DNA of 64,000 nucleotides from Clostridia bacterium (GCA_017532155.1 JAFXJP010000007.1:1-64000); one strand, 5' to 3'. Counted from the stretch's first letter, positions 25,235 to 35,094 are shown. Made by a program: numbers and translations. The notes: generated by a model from the letters alone, not told the origin.

Positions 25235-28200
25235 ATGACAGAAAATGTGCTTTCAAGGCTGATTGATTCTGAGCAGCTGGCAGAATGGGTTGATCTGATC
25301 TTCTCCCCCGTAGGCGCAGCCGCCTATGAAGTGAGCGAGGGCCAGAAGGCCGCGCTTTGCGCTGCCATCGTCCAAAAAACAGGCCGGCCCATCCTGTATG
25401 TTGCGCCCAGCGAGCGCGAGGCTGCGCGTGTGGCGGATGATATTTCGCAGTACCTGCCTTTGTCTGCCGGCACCTTCCTGCCGCGCGAAAGGCAGTTTGT
25501 CCGCGCCGCCATGAGCCGCGAAAGCGAATGGCAGCGTCTGGGCACGATGTCAAGGATGCGCACGGGCGAGGTGAAAGTGCTGTGTATCTCTGCCGATATG
25601 CTGCTCTGGCGCATGACGCCGCCTGAAATTTACGATGAAATGACCATCACGCTGCACACGGGCGATGTGGTTGAACCGCAGAAGCTGGTCGATCAGTTTG
25701 TTGCCGCGGGCTTTGAACGCGTGGATATGGTAGAGGGCAAGGGCCAGTGCGCGCTGCGCGGCGCCATTGTGGACGTGTACCCGCCCTGCGAAAAAAGCGC
25801 GCTGCGCATTGAATTTTTTGACGATGAAATCGACGGCATGCGCACATTTGACTGTGTCAGCCAGTGCAGCATCGAGCATCTGGATACCGCGCGCATCACC
25901 CCGGCCGGCGAATATCTCCTGCGCATGGAGGAGCGTGCCGCCGCCGGACAGCGCATGCGCGCAGCCGTTGAAAAGGCCATGGACAAGGCCTCCACTGCCG
26001 CGCATGACAAGGTGCTGCATGTAGCAGGTGAAGCAACGGAAAATGAGAGCGAGTATGCATCGCTGAACCGCGATGGCCTGCGCGCCTTTTTGCTGGAAGC
26101 CGAAAAGCTGGAGGGCGGCACGCTGATTCGCCAGATGGAATTGTGGTCGCACATTCTTTTGCCGCGCACCAGCCGCATTACGGACTGGCTGAACGACCCG
26201 ATCATCATTATCGATACGCCTGATCGCTGCCGCCAGCGCATGGACGACGCGCAGTCGGGCTATCTGACTGAGCTGTCGCTGGCCGCAGAGCGTCTGACGG
26301 CTATCAAGGAGCAGGAAGATTTGCTGCTCATGCCCGAGGACGTGCTTACCTTCGTTAACAGCCATCCCATGATGACGCTGCAGGATTTTCTGCGCGGCTT
26401 CGCGGGATTCAAGCAGGGGAAGCCTGTCAAAATGACGGCGCTTTCCGCACCGCAGTATCATTCCTCCATCCGTGATCTGAATAATGACATCGCCGCCTGG
26501 CGCAAAAACGGCGATGCGGTGTATCTCTTTGCCGGCGGACAGGCGCGCGGCGAGCGTCTGCTTGACTCGCTGCTGGGCGTGGGCTATCGGATGGATGAGG
26601 GCGTGCATATTTCGCCGCTTTCGCTTTCGCGCGGCTTTTCCTGGCCCGAAATCGGCCTGCATGTCATTTCGGATGCTGATATTTACGGCAAAAGCTATAA
26701 AAAAGCGCGCAGCCAGAAAACCTCCGGCGAGCGTATTTCCGCCTTCACCGACCTCAAGGAAGGCGATTACGTGGTGCATGAAATGCACGGCGTGGGCGTG
26801 TATCTGGGCGTTACGCGCATCCAGACCGAGGGCACGTGGCGTGATTATCTGCTCATCCAGTACAAGGGCACGGACAAACTCTACGTACCGACCGATCAAT
26901 TCGACCGCGTGCAGAAATACATCGGCTCGGTCGATGAAGCGCCTTCGCTCAATTCCCTGTCCGGCGGCGAATGGCAAAAGCAAAAGGCCAAGGTTAAGGC
27001 AGGACTCAAAAAGCTGGCCTTTAACCTTGTGCAGCTCTATGCCTCGCGCGAGTCTACTCCGGGCTTTGCCTTCTCGGAAGACAACAGCTTTTCCATGCAG
27101 TTTGAGGAAAATTTCCCCTACGAGCTGACCGTCGATCAGGACCGCGCCGTCAGGGACATCAAGCGCGACATGGAATCAAATCGCAACATGGATCGTTTGC
27201 TTTGCGGCGACGTGGGCTACGGCAAGACCGAAGTGGCCATGCGCGCGGCGTTCAAGGCCGTCAACGACGGCAAGCAGGTCGCGCTGCTGGCGCCCACCAC
27301 CATTCTCGCGCAGCAGCATTATTACACGTGCCTCAAGCGTTTTTCGGATTTCCCGGTCAATATCGAAGTGATCAGCCGCTTCCGCAGCCCCAAGGCCCAG
27401 CGTGAGGCGCTGAGTAAGCTCGCAGCCGGCAAGGTGGATATCCTTGTTGGCACGCACCGGCTGCTTTCCAAGGACGTGTGCTTTAAAAACCTCGGTCTGC
27501 TCATCATCGACGAAGAGCAGCGCTTTGGCGTAGCGCACAAGGAAATGATCAAAAACATGAAAAAGAGCGTGGATGTGCTGACCCTCAGCGCCACGCCCAT
27601 TCCGCGTACGCTGCACATGAGCATGGTGGGCGTACGCGACATGAGCCTGCTGGAAACGCCGCCTGAGCAGCGCATTCCCGTGCAGACGTACGTGATGGAC
27701 TACAACGAAAGCGTCATCCGCGACGCCATCCTGCGCGAAATGGCGCGCGAGGGGCAGGTGTATTTCCTCTACAACCGTGTGCAGAATATCGACGCCTTTG
27801 CCGCCAGGCTGCGCCAGCTGGTGCCTGAAGCGCGCATCGGCATCGGCCACGGGCAGATGAAGGAAAGCGCGCTGGAAGACGTGATGCTGGACTTTTACGG
27901 CGGCAAGTACGATGTGCTGCTGTGCTCCACGATCATCGAAAACGGTCTGGACGTGCCTTCTGCCAATACGATTATCGTTTATGACGCCGACCGCTTCGGC
28001 CTGTCGCAGCTGTATCAATTGCGCGGGCGCGTGGGCCGCTCCAACCGCGTGGCCTATGCCTATTTCACCGTGCGCCCGGCCAAGGCGCTGTCTGAGAACG
28101 CCGAAAAGCGCCTTGCCGCTATCCGCGAGTTTACGGAGTTCGGCGCAGGCTTCCGCATCGCGATGCGCGATCTGGAAATCCGCGGTGCGGGCGATATCTT

Positions 28201-28789
28201 CGGGCCCGAGCAGAGCGGCCATATTTCCACGGTCGGCTACGATATGTACTGCAAGCTGATTGAAGAGGCCGTGCGCGAGGCACGCGGCGAAAAGCCTGAG
28301 CCGGATGAACTGGAAACGCGCGTGGAGCTCAAGGTCAACGCCTTCCTGCCCGACAGCTATGTGCGCGGCGGCGGCCAGCGCGTGGAAATCTACAAGCGTA
28401 TTTCCATGCTGCGTACGCTCTCTGACCGCGCGGACATCATTGATGAAATGATCGACCGCTTCGGCGAGATTCCGGACAGCGTGATGACGCTGCTGGATGT
28501 ATCGCATCTGCGCGCCATGTGCGCGCGCTTTGGCGTGTCGGTGGTTATCCGGCAGCCGCTGGGCGTGCTGTTCCGCTTTGATATGCGCTATGTGCCCGAT
28601 CTCAACAGCCTGAGCGAGGCGATGGAGGGCAGTGAGATCCGCTTCTCCGCCGCGCGCATTCCCGGGCTTTTCCTGCCGCTGCCCGTCAAGGCAACGGACG
28701 CGGATGCGCTGAAGATCGCCTGCGGTGAAATGCTGAAGCTCACGCAGAAAATGGACGAAATTGAAGCGCGGGATAAGGCCAAAGTGTAA
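25235..28789 (+). CDS. mfd: Transcription-repair coupling factor
   Basis: ATP-dependent DNA translocase that removes stalled RNA polymerase and recruits UvrA; 1184 residues, normal length. Order: UvrB-homology N-terminal module, RNA-polymerase interaction domain (LKEGDYVVHEMHGVGVYLGV near 507), SF2 helicase core with Walker A LLCGDVGYGKTEVA near 655, DEEQRFG near 760 and TLSATPIPRTLHMSM near 784, motif VI region LRGRVGRSNR, and the C-terminal TRCF domain. ATG 25235 follows GAGGAAAAC. It stands alone under its own promoter. The usual clostridial neighbours pth and prsA-type genes are absent. Confidence 0.97.
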   Translation: MTENVLSRLIDSEQLAEWVDLIFSPVGAAAYEVSEGQKAALCAAIVQKTGRPILYVAPSEREAARVADDISQYLPLSAGTFLPRERQFVRAAMSRESEWQRLGTMSRMRTGEVKVLCISADMLLWRMTPPEIYDEMTITLHTGDVVEPQKLVDQFVAAGFERVDMVEGKGQCALRGAIVDVYPPCEKSALRIEFFDDEIDGMRTFDCVSQCSIEHLDTARITPAGEYLLRMEERAAAGQRMRAAVEKAMDKASTAAHDKVLHVAGEATENESEYASLNRDGLRAFLLEAEKLEGGTLIRQMELWSHILLPRTSRITDWLNDPIIIIDTPDRCRQRMDDAQSGYLTELSLAAERLTAIKEQEDLLLMPEDVLTFVNSHPMMTLQDFLRGFAGFKQGKPVKMTALSAPQYHSSIRDLNNDIAAWRKNGDAVYLFAGGQARGERLLDSLLGVGYRMDEGVHISPLSLSRGFSWPEIGLHVISDADIYGKSYKKARSQKTSGERISAFTDLKEGDYVVHEMHGVGVYLGVTRIQTEGTWRDYLLIQYKGTDKLYVPTDQFDRVQKYIGSVDEAPSLNSLSGGEWQKQKAKVKAGLKKLAFNLVQLYASRESTPGFAFSEDNSFSMQFEENFPYELTVDQDRAVRDIKRDMESNRNMDRLLCGDVGYGKTEVAMRAAFKAVNDGKQVALLAPTTILAQQHYYTCLKRFSDFPVNIEVISRFRSPKAQREALSKLAAGKVDILVGTHRLLSKDVCFKNLGLLIIDEEQRFGVAHKEMIKNMKKSVDVLTLSATPIPRTLHMSMVGVRDMSLLETPPEQRIPVQTYVMDYNESVIRDAILREMAREGQVYFLYNRVQNIDAFAARLRQLVPEARIGIGHGQMKESALEDVMLDFYGGKYDVLLCSTIIENGLDVPSANTIIVYDADRFGLSQLYQLRGRVGRSNRVAYAYFTVRPAKALSENAEKRLAAIREFTEFGAGFRIAMRDLEIRGAGDIFGPEQSGHISTVGYDMYCKLIEEAVREARGEKPEPDELETRVELKVNAFLPDSYVRGGGQRVEIYKRISMLRTLSDRADIIDEMIDRFGEIPDSVMTLLDVSHLRAMCARFGVSVVIRQPLGVLFRFDMRYVPDLNSLSEAMEGSEIRFSAARIPGLFLPLPVKATDADALKIACGEMLKLTQKMDEIEARDKAKV

Positions 28790-28837
28790 ACAAATTGCCC
28801 TTTCACAAATATTAACTTTCCTATTTTGTATATTCTA

Positions 28838-28846
28838 TGATATAAT
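28838..28846 (+). promoter_or_regulatory. Extended -10 promoter of the CotH-kinase gene
   Basis: TGATATAAT, an extended -10, with no convincing -35 box (TTCCTA at 17 nt). It lies about 40 nt before the start codon, in an AT-rich gap after mfd. Confidence 0.55.
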
Positions 28847-28885
28847 GCTTGTGTATGCTTGAAACCTACCCTAAAGGAGACGCAC

Positions 28886-31800
28886 ATGCCTCAAACCGTT
28901 CAACGTACGCGCGGCAGAAAACGCCGCCGCAGAGCAGATAAACGCATCCCGGCGCTGATCTTTTTCTTCGCTTTTGTGATCATCGCCGTGCTTCTTGCAC
29001 CCAAAACGCCCGTGCAGCAGGCCTTCAATGCTGATGGCACCAGCGGCGGCGCATACAAGGGCCTGGTCATCAGCGAAGTGATGGCCTCTAATTCCAGCGC
29101 CCTGCCCGATGATCACGGTGCCTTTGCCGACTGGGTGGAGATTGCCAATATTTCCGACAAGCCCATCAATCTGAAGGGCGTAACAATGTCCGACCGCAGC
29201 GATAAGGCTATTTTCCTCTTCCCGGAGCATATTTTGCAGCCCGGCGAAAAGGTGCTTGTCTTCTGCGACGGCGTGAACCAGAATACGCTGGATAACGGCG
29301 CGTACCACGCCAAGTTCAAGCTTTCCTCCATCGGTGAATCGGTCTTCATCTTTAATCCCACCGGCTATGTGATTGACAGCGTCGAATTCCCCACCCTCAA
29401 CATGAACGAAGTATACGCCCGCATGGAGGATGGCACATTTACGCTGACCGATCAGTATTCCCCCGGCTTTGATAACACCGAGGACGGCCACATTGCGTAT
29501 CTGGCTACGCACACCATCGAGGCCAACGCCCTGCGCATCAATGAAGTGATGGCTGCGCCCCGCAGCGGCCTGCGCGATGAGAACGGCGAATTACAGGATT
29601 GGATTGAACTGTACAATGCCTCGTCCGAGCGCATTTACCTCAAAAATTACGCTTTGAGCGATAATGAAGACAATATGCTCAAGTGGATTTTCCCTGAAAA
29701 CGCCTACATCGAGCCCGGCCAGTATTATATCGTGTTCTGCTCCGGCCTTGATCTTGACGGCGCGCAGACGGGCTATCCGCACACCAATTTCGGCCTCTCT
29801 GCCGAGGGTGAAACCGTCACGCTGAGCAATGTGCTGGGCCAGCTGGTAGACCGCGTCAAATACGAAAACCTTTCCGTCGATTGCAGCTACGGCCGCGATG
29901 ACAAGAATAACACCTGGAAGGTATACACTCTGGCTACCCCCGGCGTAGCCAATGATGACAACGGCATTGCGCGCGCAGACGATTACCTGCGCGCGCTCAA
30001 TAACTCCCGCGTTTATATCAGTGAAGTGATGTCCTCCAACGATTATGTCGTAGCAGTTTACGGCGAGGAGAACACCGACTGGGTGGAAATTTTCAATGCC
30101 GGCACCGAGCCTATCAACATGTCGGGCTGGGGTCTTTCGGATAACATCAACTGGCCGCGCAAATGGCAGTTTCCAGAAGGCACCACCATTTTTCCCGGCG
30201 AATATAAAATCGTGCTGCTGGACGGCAGCGTAAAGGCCGGCGATGACGCCAGCCGGCTGCATTCCTCCATCAAGCTTGCCCGCGCCGGCGGCGAAACGCT
30301 GACGCTTTCCGATTCCTCCGGCTATGTGCTGGATAAACTGTACCTGCCGGAAATCCCCACCGATTACAGCTATGGACGCACCTGGGGCATGGGCGGCTTT
30401 TTTTATTATGACGGTCCCACGCCCGGCGCAGCCAATACCGTGGGCTTTCGCGGCTTTACCCAGGCGCCTTCTTTTGTGACGGCAAGTGGTCTTTACTCCA
30501 CCGACGTGCAGGTAGAAATTACCGTGCCCCTTGGCACCACCGTGCGCTATACGCTGGATGGATCTGTTCCCACGCTTACAAATTCCATCGAATACACGGG
30601 CCCCTTCACCATTCAGGATACCGCCGCTGTGCGCGCAAGAGCCTTTGGTGCAGAGCTGCAGCCCTCATCGGTCATTTCCGCCACCTATGTGCTCAAGACC
30701 TTCTATTCGCTGCCGGTGGTATGTCTGGTCACCGATCCGGACGGATTGTGGAACGAGCAGACGGGTATTTTCTCCGCAGGCGAGGGCATCGACGTCCGGC
30801 AATATGAGAGAATCACCTTCAAAAATCCCACGCCTTTGTACCGTACGCAAAAAGAAGCCGGCGTGCGTGTAGACGCTTATGCAGAAATGTTCCACAATGA
30901 AACGGGCGAGACGATCTTCAGCCAGGGCGTGGAATTTGGCCTGATCGGTCAGTATTCGCTGGATATGCCGCAAAAGTCGCTCAAAGTCGTCGCAAAGGCG
31001 CGCTACGGCAGCAAATATATCAACGGCAAGCTCTTTGACGACCGCGAGTTCACCCAGTACCGCGCCTTCGTGCTGCGCAACAGCGGCAACGACTGCGTAT
31101 GGACGCGCATGGTGGACGGCGTGCAGTCCCGTCTGGTGGACAAGATCGATACCACCGTCATCCATCAGGCCTGGCGGCCCGTCATCGTCTACATCAACGG
31201 CCGCTACTGGGGCCATTACAACCTGCGCGAGCGCGTAGGCGAACACTTTGTCGCCCAGCATGAGGGATTGGCGCTGGAAGACGCTCAGTCCATCGACGTG
31301 CTCGAAAGCAACGGTACCGCTTCCACCCAAGTCAACAACGGCTCCAACGCCGAATGGAAGGAATTCATCTCTACCGTCAAAACGCTCGACCCCGCCAGAA
31401 AGCCCGAGGATCTGCAATACATCCTCGACCGCGTGGACGTGGACAATTACTTTGACTACGTGATCTTTGAAGTCTACTTCGCCAACACCGACACAGGTAA
31501 CATCCGTTACTACAAAGTTCCGGGCGGAAAATGGCGCTGGATCCTGTACGATATGGACTACGGCCTGTTCAACTCCTCGGCCAACGGCATTTCCAATTAC
31601 CTGAATCCCAATGGCCACGGCGCCAACAACGCCATCGACAACACGCTCATCCGCAAGCTGCTTGAGAATGATGAGATGCTTGACAAGTTCTTGAAGCGTT
31701 TCGGCGAGATCTATAAAACGCTCACCACAGACGTGATGCTCAATGAAATCAACGCCTGTTACGCCATCCTCGAGCCCGAAATGGATATGCACTTTGCCCG

Positions 31801-32092
31801 CTGGGCGGAGAGCAACCTCAAATCCATTGACGTTGACCAGCCCCAATCCAAGGACGGCGCACTGCGCTACTGGAATACCCGCGTGGAGCGTCTGCGCAAT
31901 GTCGTCCGCAAACGCCCGGCTTTCTGCTGGCGGCAGGTGCAGGATTGGTTCAAACTCAGCGATGCGGAGATGGAAGCGTATTTCGGCCCGCTGCCGCTGC
32001 TGTCCGAAGAATGCACTTGGCAGACTGAAAAGTTAAAGGACACTGACATGACCTACCTGTACGGCAAGAACTGGCAAAAGCTGTACGAATAA
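28886..32092 (+). CDS. CotH kinase family protein with three lamin-tail domains
   Basis: Membrane-anchored extracellular protein of 1068 residues. A basic N-terminus and one transmembrane helix (about 24-44) precede three lamin-tail-like (LTD) domains starting at ISEVMASN (59), INEVMAAP (215) and ISEVMSSN (376), each with (D/E)W(V/I)E(I/L)(A/Y/F)N. A chitobiase-type beta domain (about 529-600; VRYTLDGSVPT) comes next, then a CotH kinase-like domain (about 610-950) with SRLVDKID, VIVYINGRYWGHYNLRERV and WRWILYDMDYGLF. CotH proteins in spore coats phosphorylate protein serines; here the target is unknown. ATG 28886 follows AAAGGAG. Downstream DUF4956 and VTC-domain genes complete a recurrent trio. 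Confidence 0.85.
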   Translation: MPQTVQRTRGRKRRRRADKRIPALIFFFAFVIIAVLLAPKTPVQQAFNADGTSGGAYKGLVISEVMASNSSALPDDHGAFADWVEIANISDKPINLKGVTMSDRSDKAIFLFPEHILQPGEKVLVFCDGVNQNTLDNGAYHAKFKLSSIGESVFIFNPTGYVIDSVEFPTLNMNEVYARMEDGTFTLTDQYSPGFDNTEDGHIAYLATHTIEANALRINEVMAAPRSGLRDENGELQDWIELYNASSERIYLKNYALSDNEDNMLKWIFPENAYIEPGQYYIVFCSGLDLDGAQTGYPHTNFGLSAEGETVTLSNVLGQLVDRVKYENLSVDCSYGRDDKNNTWKVYTLATPGVANDDNGIARADDYLRALNNSRVYISEVMSSNDYVVAVYGEENTDWVEIFNAGTEPINMSGWGLSDNINWPRKWQFPEGTTIFPGEYKIVLLDGSVKAGDDASRLHSSIKLARAGGETLTLSDSSGYVLDKLYLPEIPTDYSYGRTWGMGGFFYYDGPTPGAANTVGFRGFTQAPSFVTASGLYSTDVQVEITVPLGTTVRYTLDGSVPTLTNSIEYTGPFTIQDTAAVRARAFGAELQPSSVISATYVLKTFYSLPVVCLVTDPDGLWNEQTGIFSAGEGIDVRQYERITFKNPTPLYRTQKEAGVRVDAYAEMFHNETGETIFSQGVEFGLIGQYSLDMPQKSLKVVAKARYGSKYINGKLFDDREFTQYRAFVLRNSGNDCVWTRMVDGVQSRLVDKIDTTVIHQAWRPVIVYINGRYWGHYNLRERVGEHFVAQHEGLALEDAQSIDVLESNGTASTQVNNGSNAEWKEFISTVKTLDPARKPEDLQYILDRVDVDNYFDYVIFEVYFANTDTGNIRYYKVPGGKWRWILYDMDYGLFNSSANGISNYLNPNGHGANNAIDNTLIRKLLENDEMLDKFLKRFGEIYKTLTTDVMLNEINACYAILEPEMDMHFARWAESNLKSIDVDQPQSKDGALRYWNTRVERLRNVVRKRPAFCWRQVQDWFKLSDAEMEAYFGPLPLLSEECTWQTEKLKDTDMTYLYGKNWQKLYE

Positions 32093-32101
32093 CGCTATCT
32101 C

Positions 32102-32130
32102 TTGCACAATCCCGCCGCGGATTGTATAAT
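32102..32130 (+). promoter_or_regulatory. Promoter of the DUF4956-VTC pair
   Basis: TTGCAC, 17-nt spacer, TATAAT, 10 nt after the CotH-kinase stop codon. The pair can be expressed independently of the kinase. Confidence 0.82.
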
Positions 32131-32167
32131 AACAATAATGTACCGAAATTTAAATGGAGGCACGCAC

Positions 32168-32887
32168 ATGAATTTCATTCCCGCTCTTCTGACAAACCTC
32201 GATAAGCAGGACATTATCACCAGCGATTTCTGGGCCTCGCAGTTTTCTTCCTTCACGCCCATGAACGTGGCGCTGGTGCTGATCCTGGCTGTTGTCATCG
32301 GCCTGATCATCTCCTTCGTATATAAGCTCACCTACCGCGGCGTGCTCTACAGCCCGCAGTTTAGCATGGTGCTGATCATGCTCACCCTCGTCACTGCGCC
32401 TGTTGTTATGGCCATTGGCAGCAACGTAGCGCTCTCCATGGGCATGGTAGGCGCGCTGTCCATCGTGCGCTTCCGTACCGCCATCAAGGAGCCGCTGGAT
32501 ACCTGCTACATGTTCTGGGCCATCACCATGGGCATTCTCCTGGGCGCGCAGCAGTATGTCATCGCGCTGGTGGTTGTCATCGGCATTGGCGCGATCCTGA
32601 TCCTGATGAGCTACATGCGCTTCCGCCATCCCAATGCGTATCTTCTGGTCGTGCACTATCAGCTCAGCGACAACGAGCGCGAAAATGTGGAGGCCAATGT
32701 GGAGGCCGTGCTGCGCTCCTCCTCCCACAAGTACCGCATCCGCTCCAAGACCGTCACCCGCGGCGGCGCGGAGCTGACTGTTGAAGTGCGCCTGGGCAAC
32801 GATACCAAGATCGTCGGCCGCATGCTGGGCGTCAACGGTGTGCAGGACGCTACCCTCGTTGCCTGCCAGAATGAAACGGGTGCCTGA
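32168..32887 (+). CDS. DUF4956 membrane protein
   Basis: Protein of 239 residues. Residues 1-145 contain three or four hydrophobic helices (MNVALVLILAVVIGLIISF, MVLIMLTLVTAPVVMAIG, a GMVGALSIVRFRTAIKEPLD re-entrant-like segment, YVIALVVVIGIGAILILM). The C-terminal 85 residues form a cytosolic ferredoxin-like domain. GALSIVRFR is the hallmark of DUF4956. No function is established; genomic neighbours are typically VTC-domain and CotH proteins, as here. ATG 32168 has a GGAGG site 7 nt upstream. The VTC gene starts 2 nt after its stop. Confidence 0.85.
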   Translation: MNFIPALLTNLDKQDIITSDFWASQFSSFTPMNVALVLILAVVIGLIISFVYKLTYRGVLYSPQFSMVLIMLTLVTAPVVMAIGSNVALSMGMVGALSIVRFRTAIKEPLDTCYMFWAITMGILLGAQQYVIALVVVIGIGAILILMSYMRFRHPNAYLLVVHYQLSDNERENVEANVEAVLRSSSHKYRIRSKTVTRGGAELTVEVRLGNDTKIVGRMLGVNGVQDATLVACQNETGA

Positions 32888-32889
32888 TC

Positions 32890-33594
32890 ATGGCAGTGCC
32901 GCTTCGACATGAGCTGAAGTTTTTCATCACGGACGTGCAGTACCACGTTTTGTCCTCCATGCTCAAAAATGTGCTGCACCCCGATCCCAACGGTGATGAA
33001 AACAATCAGTATCACATTCGCTCGCTGTACTTTGATACGGCCTTTGACGACGCGCTGAACGACAAGATCAGCGGTGTGGCCAACCGTAACAAGTACCGCA
33101 TCCGCATTTATAATTTCAGCGATAAGATGATCCGTCTGGAGTGCAAAAGCAAGTTCCGCGATCTGATCTCCAAGCGCTCGGTGCGCATCACGCGCGATCT
33201 GGCAGAGCAATTGATCTCCGCCGATCCCACGGGGCTTGAAAGCACCGCCTCCGGTCTGGTCAGCGACGTGTACCGCGAAATGCGCACCAATCTTTTGCAT
33301 CCCGTGGTGATCGTTGACTATCTGCGCGAAGCGTATCTGCATCCGGTGGAGGATGTGCGCATCACCTTTGACCGCCAGCTGCGCACGGGGCTTAACAGCA
33401 TTGATATGTTCAATCCGCATATTCCCACCGTGCCGCCTTTTGATCACGAGGAGATCATCCTCGAGGTGAAATACAATCGCGAGCTGCCGGTGTACATCAG
33501 TCATATTCTTTCCTACGCGCTGCGCGACGGCGCGGTGCAGAGCGCGATCAGCAAGTATGTGCACTGCAGAAGGTTTGAGTTTAAGGATTATTAA
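32890..33594 (+). CDS. VTC domain protein (polyphosphate polymerase-like)
   Basis: Cytosolic protein of 234 residues with the VTC triphosphate-tunnel fold. Basic and acidic tunnel residues are visible: RHELKFFI, HIRSLYFDT, KYRIRIY, IRLECKSK, ITFDRQLR and the closing EEIILEVKYN. In yeast Vtc4 this fold makes polyphosphate from ATP; bacterial homologues are only annotated by similarity. Tight spacing after the DUF4956 protein suggests a membrane complex. Its 3' end abuts repeat copy C. Confidence 0.85.
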   Translation: MAVPLRHELKFFITDVQYHVLSSMLKNVLHPDPNGDENNQYHIRSLYFDTAFDDALNDKISGVANRNKYRIRIYNFSDKMIRLECKSKFRDLISKRSVRITRDLAEQLISADPTGLESTASGLVSDVYREMRTNLLHPVVIVDYLREAYLHPVEDVRITFDRQLRTGLNSIDMFNPHIPTVPPFDHEEIILEVKYNRELPVYISHILSYALRDGAVQSAISKYVHCRRFEFKDY

Positions 33595-33596
33595 GG

Positions 33597-34092
33597 GAGG
33601 ACGAGGGGGAACGGTACTTTCTTGTGTCAAGAAAGTACCAAAGAACCTGCGTTTGCGTTGGAAGATGGCTGCGTGAATAACGCGGCAATTAATTGAAAAA
33701 GAACCGGAGAAAACGGCTGCAAGCAAGCTTGCCCCGATTTTTCTCCGGTTTCTTTTTCAGTCTGCTTCGCAGACCCGGCCGGCGAAGCCGTCCGGACTGC
33801 CGCTTTGTAGACTTGTGTGCAAGTGCCGCCGTTTTTGCTGCGGCAAAAACGAGCGGGTTTCGCGCTGCGGCGCGGGAGGCTATACAAAGCAGGCCGATGG
33901 CGCAGCCATCGCGCCCGTGAAACGGGCAAGAAAAAGAGCGTGTAAATCATCGGGGCGAGCTTGCTCGCAGCCGTGATTTCACGCTTCTTTTTCGTATTGC
34001 CTGCCGTAACATTTCCGTCGACAAAACGCAGGTTTTCGAGTGGGTTTTAGGGAGGAGCTTTTCCCGGAAAAGCTGCCTCCCTAACGTTCTCT
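33597..34092 (-). repeat. Modular intergenic repeat, copy C (inverted dimer)
   Basis: About 495 bp between convergent genes, inverted relative to copy A. The GGTACTTTCTTG-TGT-CAAGAAAGTACC palindrome lies at 33613-33639, next to the VTC gene end. An ATTGAAAAAGAACCGGAG...CTCCGG...CTTTTTCAG hairpin (tip GCAAGCAAGCTTGCC), TCTGCTTCGCAGA and CCGGCGAAGCCGTCCGG hairpins follow. Then come a centre with GTTTTTGCTGCGGCAAAAAC, the mirrored unit with tip GCGAGCTTGCTCGC, and the boundary hairpin next to the PHP gene end. Confidence 0.83.
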
Positions 34093-34093
34093 C

Positions 34094-35032
34094 TTACTTC
34101 AAAAAAATCGGATTGCTCCACGCCACGCGACCGCCGATATCCGTCACTTCCACGCGCAGGTAGGGGAAGTAATCGGGCACAGGATCGCGGGAAACCATCT
34201 CCAGGAATGCGCCGCCGTTGTCCGTGCCGCGCTGCACGATGGGACGCATCGCGCCGCAAATGAAGCGGCACTTGACGCAGGTGGAGCACTTGACGTGCGC
34301 GTAGCCTTCGTCGTCAATGTAGAAATCGTGAATTTCGGGGCCGGTGGAGGAATAGAACGCGCCCTTCTCCAGCGCCTCGAGGATGGAAGAAACATTGTTT
34401 TCGCTGTTAACCATCACCCAGCCCATGCCGTGCTGCGTGGCGGGATGTCCGTCATCGGTGGCAACGCCGAAGATCTTTTTGCCCTGCATGAGGATTTCGT
34501 CCCAGATCCAGCCGTTGTTCACGTCATAATCGCAGCCCAGCGCGCAGCCGGTGTTCCACAGCTCCATGGCAAAATTGCCTTCCATCTGCTCAAACTCGCG
34601 GGCGGGCGTGCCGGACCACTGGGGATGGCAGTAGATGGTCAATTGCTTATCCTTGTGCGCCTGGTTCAGGTATTTTTCCTGGAAATCGAACTGATCCTTA
34701 ACCAGCTCGCGCTCAAAAACCTGATCCTGCTCGTAGGGGTTTTCGGGCTTTTCGGGGCCGAGCCACACGGTATGGAAGCAGTGAATGCGGCGCATGGGCG
34801 CAATATGCGCGTCCATTTCCATACCGGGAATGATGGTCAGCCGGCTTTCGGGCAGATAATTCTTGTAGTTATAAATGCGGTGATCGGTGATGGCGAGGAA
34901 GTCATAGCCCTTCTGCTCGTGAATGGCGATGGTTTCTTCGGGCGTGGCCTTGCCGTCAGAGCGCGTGGTGTGGCAGTGCAAACCGCCCTTGAGATGCTTT
35001 TTTACGTTTTCGAATGCAGACTGTCGGATCAT
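34094..35032 (-). CDS. PHP domain protein with Cys-rich C-terminal segment
   Basis: Protein of 312 residues. The PHP domain begins almost at the N-terminus: LKGGLHCHTTRSDGKATPEE (HxH), FLAITDHR, IPGMEMD, IYCHPQWS and VATDDGHP supply the expected metal ligands. Residues about 210-312 form a beta-rich C-terminal domain with the Cys pattern C-x2-C-x2-C-x3-C (KCSTCVKCRFICG, about 34255-34290), formally the spacing of a 4Fe-4S ferredoxin loop, though the next residue is Gly rather than Pro. Substrate unknown. ATG 35032 is preferred because AAGGAG lies 9 nt upstream. Its promoter overlaps the terminator of the upstream gene. Confidence 0.82.
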   Translation of the reverse strand: MIRQSAFENVKKHLKGGLHCHTTRSDGKATPEETIAIHEQKGYDFLAITDHRIYNYKNYLPESRLTIIPGMEMDAHIAPMRRIHCFHTVWLGPEKPENPYEQDQVFERELVKDQFDFQEKYLNQAHKDKQLTIYCHPQWSGTPAREFEQMEGNFAMELWNTGCALGCDYDVNNGWIWDEILMQGKKIFGVATDDGHPATQHGMGWVMVNSENNVSSILEALEKGAFYSSTGPEIHDFYIDDEGYAHVKCSTCVKCRFICGAMRPIVQRGTDNGGAFLEMVSRDPVPDYFPYLRVEVTDIGGRVAWSNPIFLK

Positions 35033-35058
35033 GGTGATATTCTCCTTTGCATGCAAAA

Positions 35059-35094
35059 AATAAACGCACGGGACATGCGTCCGGTGCGTTTATT
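35059..35094 (-). terminator. Terminator of the AT-hook-like gene, overlapping the next promoter
   Basis: A perfect 11-bp inverted repeat, AATAAACGCAC/GTGCGTTTATT, followed on the minus strand by ATTTTTTGC. The 5' arm contains the -10 box of the following PHP gene, so only read-through RNA can form the complete hairpin. Confidence 0.82.
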
